Shown here: positions 53,004-62,750 of the stretch, piece after piece | Numbering within the stretch: position 1 is the first letter of the stretch | Layout: every line of letters begins with the position of its first letter | NCBI GenBank assembly: GCA_037385045.1 | Contig: JARRNJ010000007.1 | Span: forward strand, 1-64,000 | Length of the DNA: 64,000 bases | Source: JARRNJ01 sp037385045 | Lineage (GTDB): Bacteria; Pseudomonadota; Gammaproteobacteria; JASBUN01 | Reading direction: 5' to 3' | The notes under the pieces: model-generated | Database searches by the model: none | The model's input: only the letters and a program-made list of their open reading frames with translations | Told to the model about the DNA's origin: nothing | Program-made: the position numbers and the translations under genes

Positions 53004-53996
53004 ATGACGGGGTTCCCGCGCCTCATTGATCCGTTCGGTCGCAGCATCGACTACCTGCGCTTGTCGGTCACCGACCGTTGTGATCTGCGCTGCAGTTATT
53101 GTCTGCCGAAAGGCTATCGGGACTTCGAGATTCCGGATCATTGGCTGACGTTCGACGAGATCGCGGCGATTGTGACCGCCTTTGTCACCCTTGGCGTTCG
53201 CCGCGTTCGGTTGACCGGCGGCGAGCCGTTGGTGCGCAAAGGCCTGCCGGAGCTGGCCGCAAAGCTCAGCGGTATTCCCGGGCTTGCGGATCTGTCGTTG
53301 AGTACGAATGCCGTTCGTCTTGCCGGCTGCGCGGCTGAATTGCACGCCGCAGGAATCAGCCGCATCAACGTCAGCCTGGACTCGCTGGAACCTGGCCGTT
53401 ACCGGGAAATTACCGGCGGCGGTCGGCTGGAGAAGGTACTTTCCGGACTCCGGGCGGCCAGACGGGCCGGCTTCGGTCCAATCAAAATCAACATGGTGGT
53501 CATGGGCGGGGTCAATGATGACGAGGTGGACGCCATGGTGGCATTTTGCCTGGCGGAGGCCTTTACGTTGCGTTTGATCGAACCGATGCCGATGGGCGCG
53601 ACCGGTCGGAACGCGCAAAGGTACCATGTTGACCTCGGCGAAGTCCGCCGGCGCCTCGAGCAGCGCTTCCAACTCATTCCGGATGTGGTGCCGGGAGGCG
53701 GTCCGGCCCGGTACGTCCGCGTCGCCGGCACGGACCTGAGAATCGGGTTTATTACCCCGATCTCACAGCACTTCTGCGCCACCTGTAATCGAGTGCGTCT
53801 GTCGGCTGCCGGGACCCTGTTCTTGTGCCTGGGACAGGAGCACCGCTACGACCTGCAGCGGGTGCTGAGGGATCCGCATTCTCCGGCAACACTGGAGCGC
53901 GCAATTCTTGAGGCTATCGCGACCAAACCGCAACGACACACGTTCCGGGAGGAGCCGGGAAAGATTGTGCGCTTCATGTCGGCGACCGGCGGTTGA
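53004..53996 (+). CDS. moaA: GTP 3',8-cyclase
   Basis: Radical SAM enzyme for the first step of molybdopterin synthesis, 330 residues. The start is ATG 53004 (MTGFPRLIDPFGRSIDYLRLSVTDRCDLRCSYC). The SAM cluster is C-x3-C-x2-C in DRCDLRCSYC. The C-terminal cluster cysteines are in FCATCNRVRLSAAGTLFLCLG. RLTGGEPLVRKGL is also present. It starts the + side of the divergent aio locus. Confidence 0.95.
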   Translation: MTGFPRLIDPFGRSIDYLRLSVTDRCDLRCSYCLPKGYRDFEIPDHWLTFDEIAAIVTAFVTLGVRRVRLTGGEPLVRKGLPELAAKLSGIPGLADLSLSTNAVRLAGCAAELHAAGISRINVSLDSLEPGRYREITGGGRLEKVLSGLRAARRAGFGPIKINMVVMGGVNDDEVDAMVAFCLAEAFTLRLIEPMPMGATGRNAQRYHVDLGEVRRRLEQRFQLIPDVVPGGGPARYVRVAGTDLRIGFITPISQHFCATCNRVRLSAAGTLFLCLGQEHRYDLQRVLRDPHSPATLERAILEAIATKPQRHTFREEPGKIVRFMSATGG

Positions 53997-54113
53997 TAGC
54001 GGGCTCGGACGGTAACCAACTGAATTGATGACAGTATTGTCGGTCGCGCCACCGTCGGCAATCCGTTTATAATGATCTTCACCAGGAGGCGTCCGGATTT
54101 TCTGCACCCGCCC

Positions 54114-54968
54114 ATGCGTTTACGGCTCTTCCCACTCCTGCTGTTTGTGCTGGTCACGGCGATGCCGTTGGCAGCACGGGCTGCCCGCTTGGAAGCCCCG
54201 CTGCGCGTCGGGCTTACTCCGGTGTTCCTTGACGACCACGTCAACTTCCTGCGGGCGTGGAAGCGGTATCTGGAGGAGCATATCGGACAACCGGTCGAAT
54301 TCGTGCAGCGCAAGAGCTACCGGGAAATCAATGAACTGCTGCTGCGCGACGAAATCGACTTTGCGTGGGTTTGCGGGTTTCCCTACGTTCAGCACTGGCA
54401 CACGTTCCGGTTGGTGGCTGTGCCGGTTTTCCAGGGTAAGCCGCTGTATCGCTCGTATTTGATTGTTCCCGCCAGCGACCATGTCACCCGCGGCTGGAGA
54501 GATCTGCGCGGCAAGGTGTTCGCGTTTTCCGATCCGGACTCGAACTCGGGTTATCTGTATCCGCAATACCACATGCGTCAGCTTGGCATTGTTCCCCCCC
54601 AGTTTTTCCGGGCGTTCTTTTTTGCCTGGGGGCACCGCAATGTCGTGGAGGCCGTCGCGGCGGGATTGGCGCAAGCCGGTGCCGTGGACGGCTACGTCTG
54701 GGAAACCTTAGCGAAACAGGACCCCGGACTCACGAAACGAACGCGGGTCGTGGCCCGTTCTCCGCTTTTCGCCTTTCCGCCCATCGTGGCGCGCAACGCC
54801 CTGCCACGTGCGGCGGTGGAGAAATTCCAGAGGACACTGGTGCACATGTCGGACGATCCACAGGGCCGGCGTTTGCTGCGTGAACTGAATCTTGACGGAT
54901 TTGCGGTGGAACCACCGGCGCTGTTCGATTCCATCCACCAAATGATGCTGGCGGTACCGTCGAGATGA
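54114..54968 (+). CDS. aioX: Periplasmic arsenite sensor protein, PhnD-like
   Basis: Periplasmic binding protein of the phosphonate/PhnD type, 284 residues. The start is taken at ATG 54114 (MRLRLFPLLLFVLVTAMPLAARA), which gives a Sec signal peptide. ATG 54072 is in frame but overlaps a TATAAT box. DEIDFAWVCGFPYVQHW carries the single cysteine (C87), matching the cysteine reported as essential for arsenite binding in AioX proteins. It overlaps aioS by four bases and is the sensor for the kinase. Confidence 0.88.
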   Translation: MRLRLFPLLLFVLVTAMPLAARAARLEAPLRVGLTPVFLDDHVNFLRAWKRYLEEHIGQPVEFVQRKSYREINELLLRDEIDFAWVCGFPYVQHWHTFRLVAVPVFQGKPLYRSYLIVPASDHVTRGWRDLRGKVFAFSDPDSNSGYLYPQYHMRQLGIVPPQFFRAFFFAWGHRNVVEAVAAGLAQAGAVDGYVWETLAKQDPGLTKRTRVVARSPLFAFPPIVARNALPRAAVEKFQRTLVHMSDDPQGRRLLRELNLDGFAVEPPALFDSIHQMMLAVPSR

Positions 54969-56402
54969 CTGTCTCCCGTTTCGACAGTTATCGCTTTCGC
55001 GTACCGCTGAGCCTCGCGGCCACGGCGGTTTTTTCCACGCTCGTGCTCAGCCTGGTGATAATCTGGCATACCTATGTCAACGTTGAGCAGGATTTGATTG
55101 ATCATGGCCGCACGCTCGGTGCGGCAATGGTCGCGGCGCTGGCCCCGGCACTGCAACACGACGACGTGTGGATGGCGTATACTGTGCTTCGCGGCTCTGA
55201 GCCATCGGCCGATAAATCGGCCGCGGCGTTTGTGGCGATTGATGGACAAGGGCGCATTGTCGCCTCGAGCCGGCCATTTCACTTTCCGGTAGCACGTACC
55301 CTTGCCGATGTAGCTCCCGCGTATCGGGAATTGACTGAACGATGGGCGGACGCCCTGCCCGATCGCTTTACCGTGTATCGGCACGCTCTGCCCGGACAGC
55401 TCGTTCTGCTCTCGCCAATCCAGTCCGACGGTGTCGCCATTGGTGCGCTGCTTACCGTTTATCCGCCGCAGGTGTTTCTGCCGCGTTTTCTGGCCATTGC
55501 CAAGCAGGGCACGGTCTCCGTTGTGCTCATCCTTATTGTGATTGTTCCCCTGGGGTGGTATTGGGGGAAACGCATGGTGCGTCCTCTCATGCGCCTGTCG
55601 AGATGCATGTCCCGCGTTACTCGGGAACCTGTCAGCCAGATCGATTGCACCATTGTGGAGGGAAAGGATGAGATTGGGCAATTGGGGCGCCAGTTCATGC
55701 GTATGATGCAGGACTTGCGTCAGAAGGCGGCGCTCGAGCGGCGGGTGGTGGTTTCGGACAGGTTGGCCGCGGTCGGCCGGTTGGCGGCGGGTGTCGCACA
55801 CGAAATCAACAACCCGCTGGGCGGGATGCTGTTGTCGATCGATACCCTGAATCAACGCGGCCGACTTGACGATGATACGCGTCGGTCGCTGTCGCTGATC
55901 GAGCGCGGGCTATTGCAGATTCAGGATACGGTTTCCGCCCTCCTGGTGGAGGCGAGGCTCGAACAGCGGCCGCTCAGTCCCCGGGACATCGAGGATACGC
56001 GAATGCTGGTACAAACGGATATCCAGCGCAAAGGCGCACGCATGACGTGGACCAACCAAGTATCCGAAGCCGTGCGGTTGCCGGCGACCCTCGTACGCCA
56101 AGTCATCATTAACCTCCTGCTGAACGCGGTCGAGGCGATACCCAGGCAGGGCGCGATCGACTGCCGGTTTGTCCGGCACCCGGACCACCTTGCAATCGAG
56201 ATCGGAAATGACGGGGAGATGATCGATCCAAAAGAGCTCGAGCATCTGTTCGAGCCGTACTATTCCACCCGTGAAGGCGGTAATGGCCTGGGGTTGTGGG
56301 TAACCTATCAAATCGTCGAGCAGCTGCACGGTGAGATTTCAGTCGAAACTGTGCCGGGGCGCTGCATCTTTCGCGTGACGCTACCGTACGGCGGAATAGG
56401 CT

Positions 56403-56422
<20 letters not shown>
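54965..56422 (+). CDS. aioS: Sensor histidine kinase
   Basis: Membrane histidine kinase of 485 residues, start ATG 54965 (ATGA overlap with aioX). TM1 is about residues 12-35 and TM2 about 178-200, with a periplasmic domain between and a HAMP region after. The phosphoacceptor histidine is in AAGVAHEINNPLGGM; the ATP domain has NLLLNAVEAIP, GNDGEMI and GGNGLGLWVTYQIVEQ. Its gene overlaps aioR by 20 bases. Confidence 0.92.
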
Positions 56423-57737
<1,315 letters not shown>

Positions 57738-57954
57738 CCGGATGCGCATGCGCGCCCGGGAGTTGCCCGCGTCAACACGCTCAAGGGCCCCGACAACGCC
57801 GCCGGAATGATCCGTTACAGGCGCCTGAGCCCGGCTCCCGTTTCTCCGGACGGCCGTGTCGATGGCGTCGCGCGGTTGGCACGCGAGATGAACGCCGTGT
57901 CGGGGGTTGGCGTTTTTCGGCCCATGCGCCGCCCGCCTGCTGCCGCGGAAATCA
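57738..57954. other. Convergent intergenic region
   Basis: The gap between aioR (+) and the small thioredoxin-like gene (-). No terminator with a T-run and no gene is seen. Confidence 0.4.
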
Positions 57955-58191
57955 TCAATCCGAAAGCCATGTCTCCACGGTGTTGCGATCCGGCACGCCG
58001 CCGCTGTGCACAACCCGGCCGTCGACGACGACGCCCGGGGTGGACATGACGCCGTAACCCATGATTGCGCCGATGTCCTCCACCTTCTCCAATTCGACTT
58101 CGACGCCTTTGGCGTTCGCCGTCTCTTTGATGAGTTCCAACGTGCGCGAACAGTTGGCGCATCCGCCGCCCAGGACTTTGATGTTTCTCAT
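57955..58191 (-). CDS. Thioredoxin-like redox-active disulfide protein
   Basis: Small protein of 78 residues, start ATG 58191 after AAAGGAG. MRNIKVLGGGCANCSRTLELIKETA carries a C-x2-C redox motif; MSTPGVVVDGRVVHSGGVPD has the cis-proline region. It matches the redox-active disulfide protein 2 family often found with ArsR and PF03773 permeases. It is the last gene of that operon. Confidence 0.88.
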   Translation of the reverse strand: MRNIKVLGGGCANCSRTLELIKETANAKGVEVELEKVEDIGAIMGYGVMSTPGVVVDGRVVHSGGVPDRNTVETWLSD

Positions 58192-58328
58192 TGCGTGACT
58201 CCTTTGGGTATGTGACCTGTATTCACCCGCAATCCTGACTATTGCAGAGGTATTCAAACGCGGAGACGACCATTTGCCGTTGATCGAATCCTACGGAACG
58301 ACTCATGGCCCGCGCTCGCCATACAGGC

Positions 58329-59294
58329 CTATCCATGGATGGTGGCGAGGTTGAAACCCCAGCCCACGAGCGTGAACGCGACCGCCAGCACTGCGGCGAA
58401 AAGCGCCAATGCCGGCCAGCGGATAACTTTGCGCAGAATGATCATCTCGGGAAGCGAAAGCGCGGCAATACTCATCATGAAGGCCAACGTCGTGCCGACA
58501 GCCACGCCTTTGCTCAGCATTGCCTCGGCCACCGGAATCACGCCCGTGGCGTTGGAATACAGCGGTACGCCCAACAGAACGGCCCCGGGCACCGCCAACC
58601 AGTTTCCCTTGCCTCCCAGATGCGCGCTCACCCAGCCTTCCGGCGCGTAGCCGTGGAACAGTGCGCCCAGGGCGATACCGGCCAGCACCCACTTCCACAG
58701 GCGCCGGACAATCTCCTTCACCTCACCCCAGGCATAGCGGTGGCGCCCCGCCAGCGTGGTGTCCGGCTCGACGGGCGCGGCTTCGCCCATATGGATCTGC
58801 CAGACATACGCCTCCACCCAGCGTTCGGGCCGGAAGCGCTCGATGATGATACCGCCTGCGTACGCCACTCCCAGCCCCGCGGCAACGTACATGGCGGTGA
58901 GCTGCCAACCCAGGACACCCAGCAAAACGACCACTGCCACCTCGTTGATCATGGGGCTCGCGATCAGAAAGGAAAACGTGACACCCAGCGGTATGCCCGC
59001 TTCGACGAAGCCGATGAACAACGGCACCGACGAGCAGGAGCAAAACGGCGTGACCGCCCCCAGCGTGACGGCCGCGGTGCGCGCCAGCCACTTGGGTTTG
59101 CCACGCACGTAGCTGCGCACGCGCTCCGGCGACAACAGCGCACGCAGGAGGCCCATCACGTAGATGATCGCCACCAGCAGCACGAAAATCTTCGCGGTGT
59201 CCATCACGAAAAAGTGAACGGTCGTGCCCAGGTGACCGGTCGGCGTGAGGCCGAGCCATCGGTAGACGATCAGACTTGCAAACGCATCAAACAC
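58329..59294 (-). CDS. ArsP-like permease (PF03773 type)
   Basis: Membrane permease of 321 residues with about eight hydrophobic segments, start GTG 59294. The family motif TPFCSCSSVPLFIGFVEAGIPLG and SPMINEVAVVVLLG are clear. VPLYSNATGVIPVAEAMLSKG and SIAALSLPEMIILRKV form the second repeat. ArsP proteins export organoarsenicals; this branch with a thioredoxin and ArsR partner is less well defined. Confidence 0.85.
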   Translation of the reverse strand: MFDAFASLIVYRWLGLTPTGHLGTTVHFFVMDTAKIFVLLVAIIYVMGLLRALLSPERVRSYVRGKPKWLARTAAVTLGAVTPFCSCSSVPLFIGFVEAGIPLGVTFSFLIASPMINEVAVVVLLGVLGWQLTAMYVAAGLGVAYAGGIIIERFRPERWVEAYVWQIHMGEAAPVEPDTTLAGRHRYAWGEVKEIVRRLWKWVLAGIALGALFHGYAPEGWVSAHLGGKGNWLAVPGAVLLGVPLYSNATGVIPVAEAMLSKGVAVGTTLAFMMSIAALSLPEMIILRKVIRWPALALFAAVLAVAFTLVGWGFNLATIHG

Positions 59295-59426
59295 GGCGGT
59301 ATGGACGGCTCATCGCGGGGCGTCTCGCTGATCAACGAGGCGGGAGATCGTGGCGGCCGGAAATCGCGCCTGTTGTTCCGCGCAGCGCATCTGAGGCACG
59401 GTCAACGGGCCGCGAATCCGGGCCGA

Positions 59427-59780
59427 TCACGCCCAGCACGACGCCCCGGGCCGGTTGGGCATCGCCTGGAGCGCGGCGTGGTCGTCAGCGTAGAGGGGTT
59501 GGTCGGCGAGTCCTGCGGCCGTCGCCGCCAGCACCTGGTGGACCCATTCGGGCACAGCGGCGTTAATGCGGTAGTACACCCATGCGCCCTGGCGCCGATG
59601 CTCAACCAATCCCGTTTGGCGCATCTGTGCCAGGTGGCGAGAGATCATCGGCTGCGAAACCCCGAACGCGTGGGTCAGCTCGCATACGCACAGTTCACCT
59701 TCCCGATGAAGAAGCAATAGCGCCCGCAACCGCAGCGGGTGGGCCAGGGTGGGAAACAGGGCGTCGGCGTCAATATGCAT
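59427..59780 (-). CDS. ArsR-family metalloregulator
   Basis: Winged-helix repressor of 117 residues, start ATG 59780 (MHIDADALFPTLAHPLRLRALLLL). The ELCVCEL motif carries the CVC metal site of ArsR-type arsenic sensors. VSQPMISRHLAQMRQTGLVEHRRQGAWVYYRI is the DNA-binding part. It lies next to a promoter that leaves almost no leader (see 59788-59824). Confidence 0.92.
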   Translation of the reverse strand: MHIDADALFPTLAHPLRLRALLLLHREGELCVCELTHAFGVSQPMISRHLAQMRQTGLVEHRRQGAWVYYRINAAVPEWVHQVLAATAAGLADQPLYADDHAALQAMPNRPGASCWA

Positions 59781-59787
59781 GTCTACT

Positions 59788-59824
59788 AATATACGGTTGA
59801 CAATATATAATGTCAACCGTATAT
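59788..59824 (-). promoter_or_regulatory. ArsR operator overlapping the arsR promoter
   Basis: ATATACGGTTGACA (59789-59802) and TGTCAACCGTATAT (59811-59824) are perfect inverted 14-bp arms with an 8-base AT spacer. On the minus strand TTGACA (59816-59811) and TATATT (59793-59788), 17 bases apart, form the promoter. Only seven bases lie between -10 and the arsR ATG, so the mRNA is probably leaderless. The symmetry also makes a matching promoter on the plus strand. Confidence 0.85.
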
Positions 59825-59933
59825 CATGCCGGCGCCCAGTCGCGGATATTCAGTTGCCGCAACGAACCCGGTGGTGCCAGAGCCCCCTACCCTGCAGATC
59901 CCCGTAGCGCATGCGCTGGGACCTTCAATCGCC

Positions 59934-60863
59934 TCACTCGCCTGTGGATTTGGTCGCACCCGCCGGTGCGATCCGCACGAGCACGCGCTCGCCGACATGT
60001 GCGTCGACTGGTTTCAGGAAATGAAGTACGCATGTGACTGTGCGCGTGTAGGCGTGCTGCGACGGATTCTCAGTCAGAGTCGACGGTCGGAACACTTTTC
60101 CGACTCGCACGACGCGCGCCTTTCCGACTGGGGTTTCCGTATCGTTATCGAGCAGGACTTGGGCGGTCATGCCCGCATGCACCGCGCCGGCGAACTCGCT
60201 GTTAAGTTCGGCGACGACGATGCGCGGACGGTCCGGCAACAGAGTGAACATGGGACCCGACTGCGGTGAGACTGTTTCGCCCGGCTGCACATGCACCTTG
60301 ACCAGGTACCCCGCCACCGGCGCCTCCAATATGTGTTGAGCCAGTGCATAACGGGCTTCATCCAGCTGCCCGCGGGCGACCGTGGCGGCGGCCTGAGCGG
60401 CCGCGTGCCGGGCGCTGAGCTGCCGGACCTGAGCGGCTGCATCGATCGCATTCTGGCCGGCGTCGGCACCGGCTGCCGCGGCCTGCCCCAGGATCTGTGC
60501 GCGTTTGCGGGCGGCTTCCAGGCGAACCTCAGCCAGGCGAACCTCGGCCCGCGCCTCTTCCAAGCGGCCCTTGGCGACGGTAATGGCAGCCTTGGCTCCG
60601 GCTGACTGCAGCTTGGACAAGGATTGGCCGCGATGCACATGATCCCCGGCATGGGCCAATACGGAGGCGATGACACCAGGTTGCGCCGAACTCAACTGCA
60701 GCATCCCGCCCTCCACGTCAATGCGCCCGCGGGCCACAGCTGCATAACGGGGCGTGGACGCCTGCACCGCCGGTGGATCCGCGTGGCGATCTGAACAGCC
60801 GGCCACTGAAGCCAGGACACCGATCAGCAGGGATGCAACGGTACGAGCACGCAGTTTCTTCAT
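59934..60863 (-). CDS. Membrane-fusion (periplasmic adaptor) lipoprotein of an ABC exporter
   Basis: HlyD/MacA-like adaptor of 309 residues, start ATG 60863. The lipobox is ASLLIGVLASVAGC (C23). Lipoyl halves are QPGVIASVLAHAGDHVHRGQSLSKL and ILEAPVAGYLVKVHVQPGETVSPQSG, flanking an alpha-helical hairpin of about 100 residues rich in alanine. The start overlaps the ATPase stop (ATGA). Confidence 0.88.
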   Translation of the reverse strand: MKKLRARTVASLLIGVLASVAGCSDRHADPPAVQASTPRYAAVARGRIDVEGGMLQLSSAQPGVIASVLAHAGDHVHRGQSLSKLQSAGAKAAITVAKGRLEEARAEVRLAEVRLEAARKRAQILGQAAAAGADAGQNAIDAAAQVRQLSARHAAAQAAATVARGQLDEARYALAQHILEAPVAGYLVKVHVQPGETVSPQSGPMFTLLPDRPRIVVAELNSEFAGAVHAGMTAQVLLDNDTETPVGKARVVRVGKVFRPSTLTENPSQHAYTRTVTCVLHFLKPVDAHVGERVLVRIAPAGATKSTGE

Positions 60864-61612
60864 TGGGCAATTCCAGTCGAAGCAGTGTCGGCCGGTGGTG
60901 GCGATAAATGGCGATCGGCAAGGATGCGGCCGTCTTCCATCTTGAGCACCCGATCGGCGTGACCGATCAGCCGCGGATCGTGGCTTACGCACAAAACCGT
61001 GGTACCGTGCCGGCGTGCAATACGGTGCAGCATGTCGACGACCATCTGGCCGTTGGTGGCATCGAGCGAGCTGGTGGGCTCGTCGGCGAAAAGCAGAGCC
61101 GGCTCCTTGGCCAGAGCACGGGCGATAGCCACGCGTTGTTTCTCGCCGCCGGAGAGTTCGATGGGCCGCAACTGCATGCGTGGTCGCATGCCAACCTCCG
61201 CCAACGCCGCCTCCGCCCGTTGCCGGGCCTCCTGACGGCCGAGGCCCAGGTAGCCCAAAGGCAAAACCACTTGCTCGAACGCGGTCAGCGCCGGGAACAG
61301 GTTGAATCCCTGAAACACGAAGCCGGTATGATGCAGGCGGAAACGTTCCACCGCTCGCTTGCTCATGCCCTCGAGGTGCTCACCGAGGGCCCGTACACTG
61401 CCGCTGTCGGCGCGCTGCAAACCACTGAGGATCGACAGCAGTGTGCTCTTGCCGCAGCCGGATGGGCCCGAAATCAACGTCATCTCGCCACCGGCAACTG
61501 TCAGTGACAGGTCGCATAGTACCGTGGTGGTGATGCGCCCCGACTGAAACGACTTCGAAACATGCTCTGCGACCAGGACCGGCTTTCCATCGTTGGCGAC
61601 GTGAGTGTTCAT
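60860..61612 (-). CDS. ABC exporter ATP-binding protein
   Basis: MacB/LolD-type ATPase, 250 residues. Walker A is GPSGCGKST, signature LSGGEKQRVAIARALAKEP, Walker B ALLFADEPTSSLDATNG and the H-loop CVSHDPRLI. It powers the FtsX-like permease next to it. Confidence 0.93.
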   Translation of the reverse strand: MNTHVANDGKPVLVAEHVSKSFQSGRITTTVLCDLSLTVAGGEMTLISGPSGCGKSTLLSILSGLQRADSGSVRALGEHLEGMSKRAVERFRLHHTGFVFQGFNLFPALTAFEQVVLPLGYLGLGRQEARQRAEAALAEVGMRPRMQLRPIELSGGEKQRVAIARALAKEPALLFADEPTSSLDATNGQMVVDMLHRIARRHGTTVLCVSHDPRLIGHADRVLKMEDGRILADRHLSPPPADTASTGIAQ

Positions 61613-61616
61613 GGGT

Positions 61617-62750
61617 TCACCTCAACAATGTCGCCGGATCGGCACGCCGCAGGCTGTTCATCGACAGGAGACCCGAAACGGCTGCCAGCGCCAAAATGAC
61701 CACAACGCACGCCAGGGTCACCGATCCGTCGAGTACGACCGGCACGTCTTCACTGTGAGCAAAGACAATCAAGATGGCGCCGAGCACGGCGGCGCCGGCC
61801 AGCCCGATTGCGCCCACCCAGAAGGCCTGTTCCAAGACCACCCAGCGCAGGGCGCGTACACCCACACCCAGTGCATTGAGCGTTGCGTATTCACGAATCG
61901 AACCCACCACAGCCGCGGCCAGTGCCTGGCTGGTAATCATTGCGCCGACGAGAAACACGATGGCAGCCAGGAACAACACGCCGGCACCGGCACCGGTATC
62001 AAACAGCCAGAACAGCATTGACCGGTGGGCGAAAGCTGTACTCGTCCATGCCTGATAGGGACCGAAGCCGTTATGCCCCCGCAACGCGGCGGCTACTTGA
62101 TCGGCCCGGGCCGGGTCGGCCAGCTTGGCCACCAGGTAGGTCGGGCGGCCGGCATCCGTGGGGTCGGCGTCAAGCCGCCGCGCGGTCGCCAGTGAGGTCA
62201 CTACGTTGACACCGCCCAGCGCGCGCAGACCGCTCGCGACACCGGCTACGCGCACTCGGTGCCCGTTGACGCTGGCGCTCGAGCCGACCGACACTCCCAG
62301 CTTGCCCAGGTCCGCGCGATCGACGATTACCGCGTCGGGTTCCTTCAGCCGCGCGCGCAATGACGGCGGCAATACGCGGGCGAACATCAGGCCATTGGCG
62401 CTGGGGTTGATGCCGGATACAAACACCGACACACCGCCGGTACCGGCGCTGCCGTGCCAGTCGCCGTTAATCCAGATGAACGGCTCGACCTGCCGCACCG
62501 CCCGGTTCATGTACAGCAACGTGGCGACATCGGGGGAGATGCTGCGGCCCTGGTCGACGCTCTGGGTCCCAGGGTAGCCGACCCAGATGTCGGCGTCCGA
62601 ACCTGTTATATACACCGCGGCACCCCCGAAAATGCCCAGCACCAACGCCGCCTGCAGCAATTGCAGCAGGCCGGCAAAGCCGATTGCCAGCACTGCGGGC
62701 AGAAACCGGCGCCACTCGTAAATGAGGGTTTTGCGGGCCAGGGCGACCAT
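61617..62750 (-). CDS. ABC exporter permease (FtsX/MacB/DevC-like)
   Basis: Permease of 377 residues with one N-terminal membrane segment, a large periplasmic domain (about residues 45-235) and three C-terminal segments, the FtsX/DevC pattern. IREYATLNALGVGVRALRWVVLEQ is the cytoplasmic coupling region. The ATG overlaps the outer-membrane gene stop, and the ATPase gene follows after four bases. Confidence 0.87.
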   Translation of the reverse strand: MVALARKTLIYEWRRFLPAVLAIGFAGLLQLLQAALVLGIFGGAAVYITGSDADIWVGYPGTQSVDQGRSISPDVATLLYMNRAVRQVEPFIWINGDWHGSAGTGGVSVFVSGINPSANGLMFARVLPPSLRARLKEPDAVIVDRADLGKLGVSVGSSASVNGHRVRVAGVASGLRALGGVNVVTSLATARRLDADPTDAGRPTYLVAKLADPARADQVAAALRGHNGFGPYQAWTSTAFAHRSMLFWLFDTGAGAGVLFLAAIVFLVGAMITSQALAAAVVGSIREYATLNALGVGVRALRWVVLEQAFWVGAIGLAGAAVLGAILIVFAHSEDVPVVLDGSVTLACVVVILALAAVSGLLSMNSLRRADPATLLR

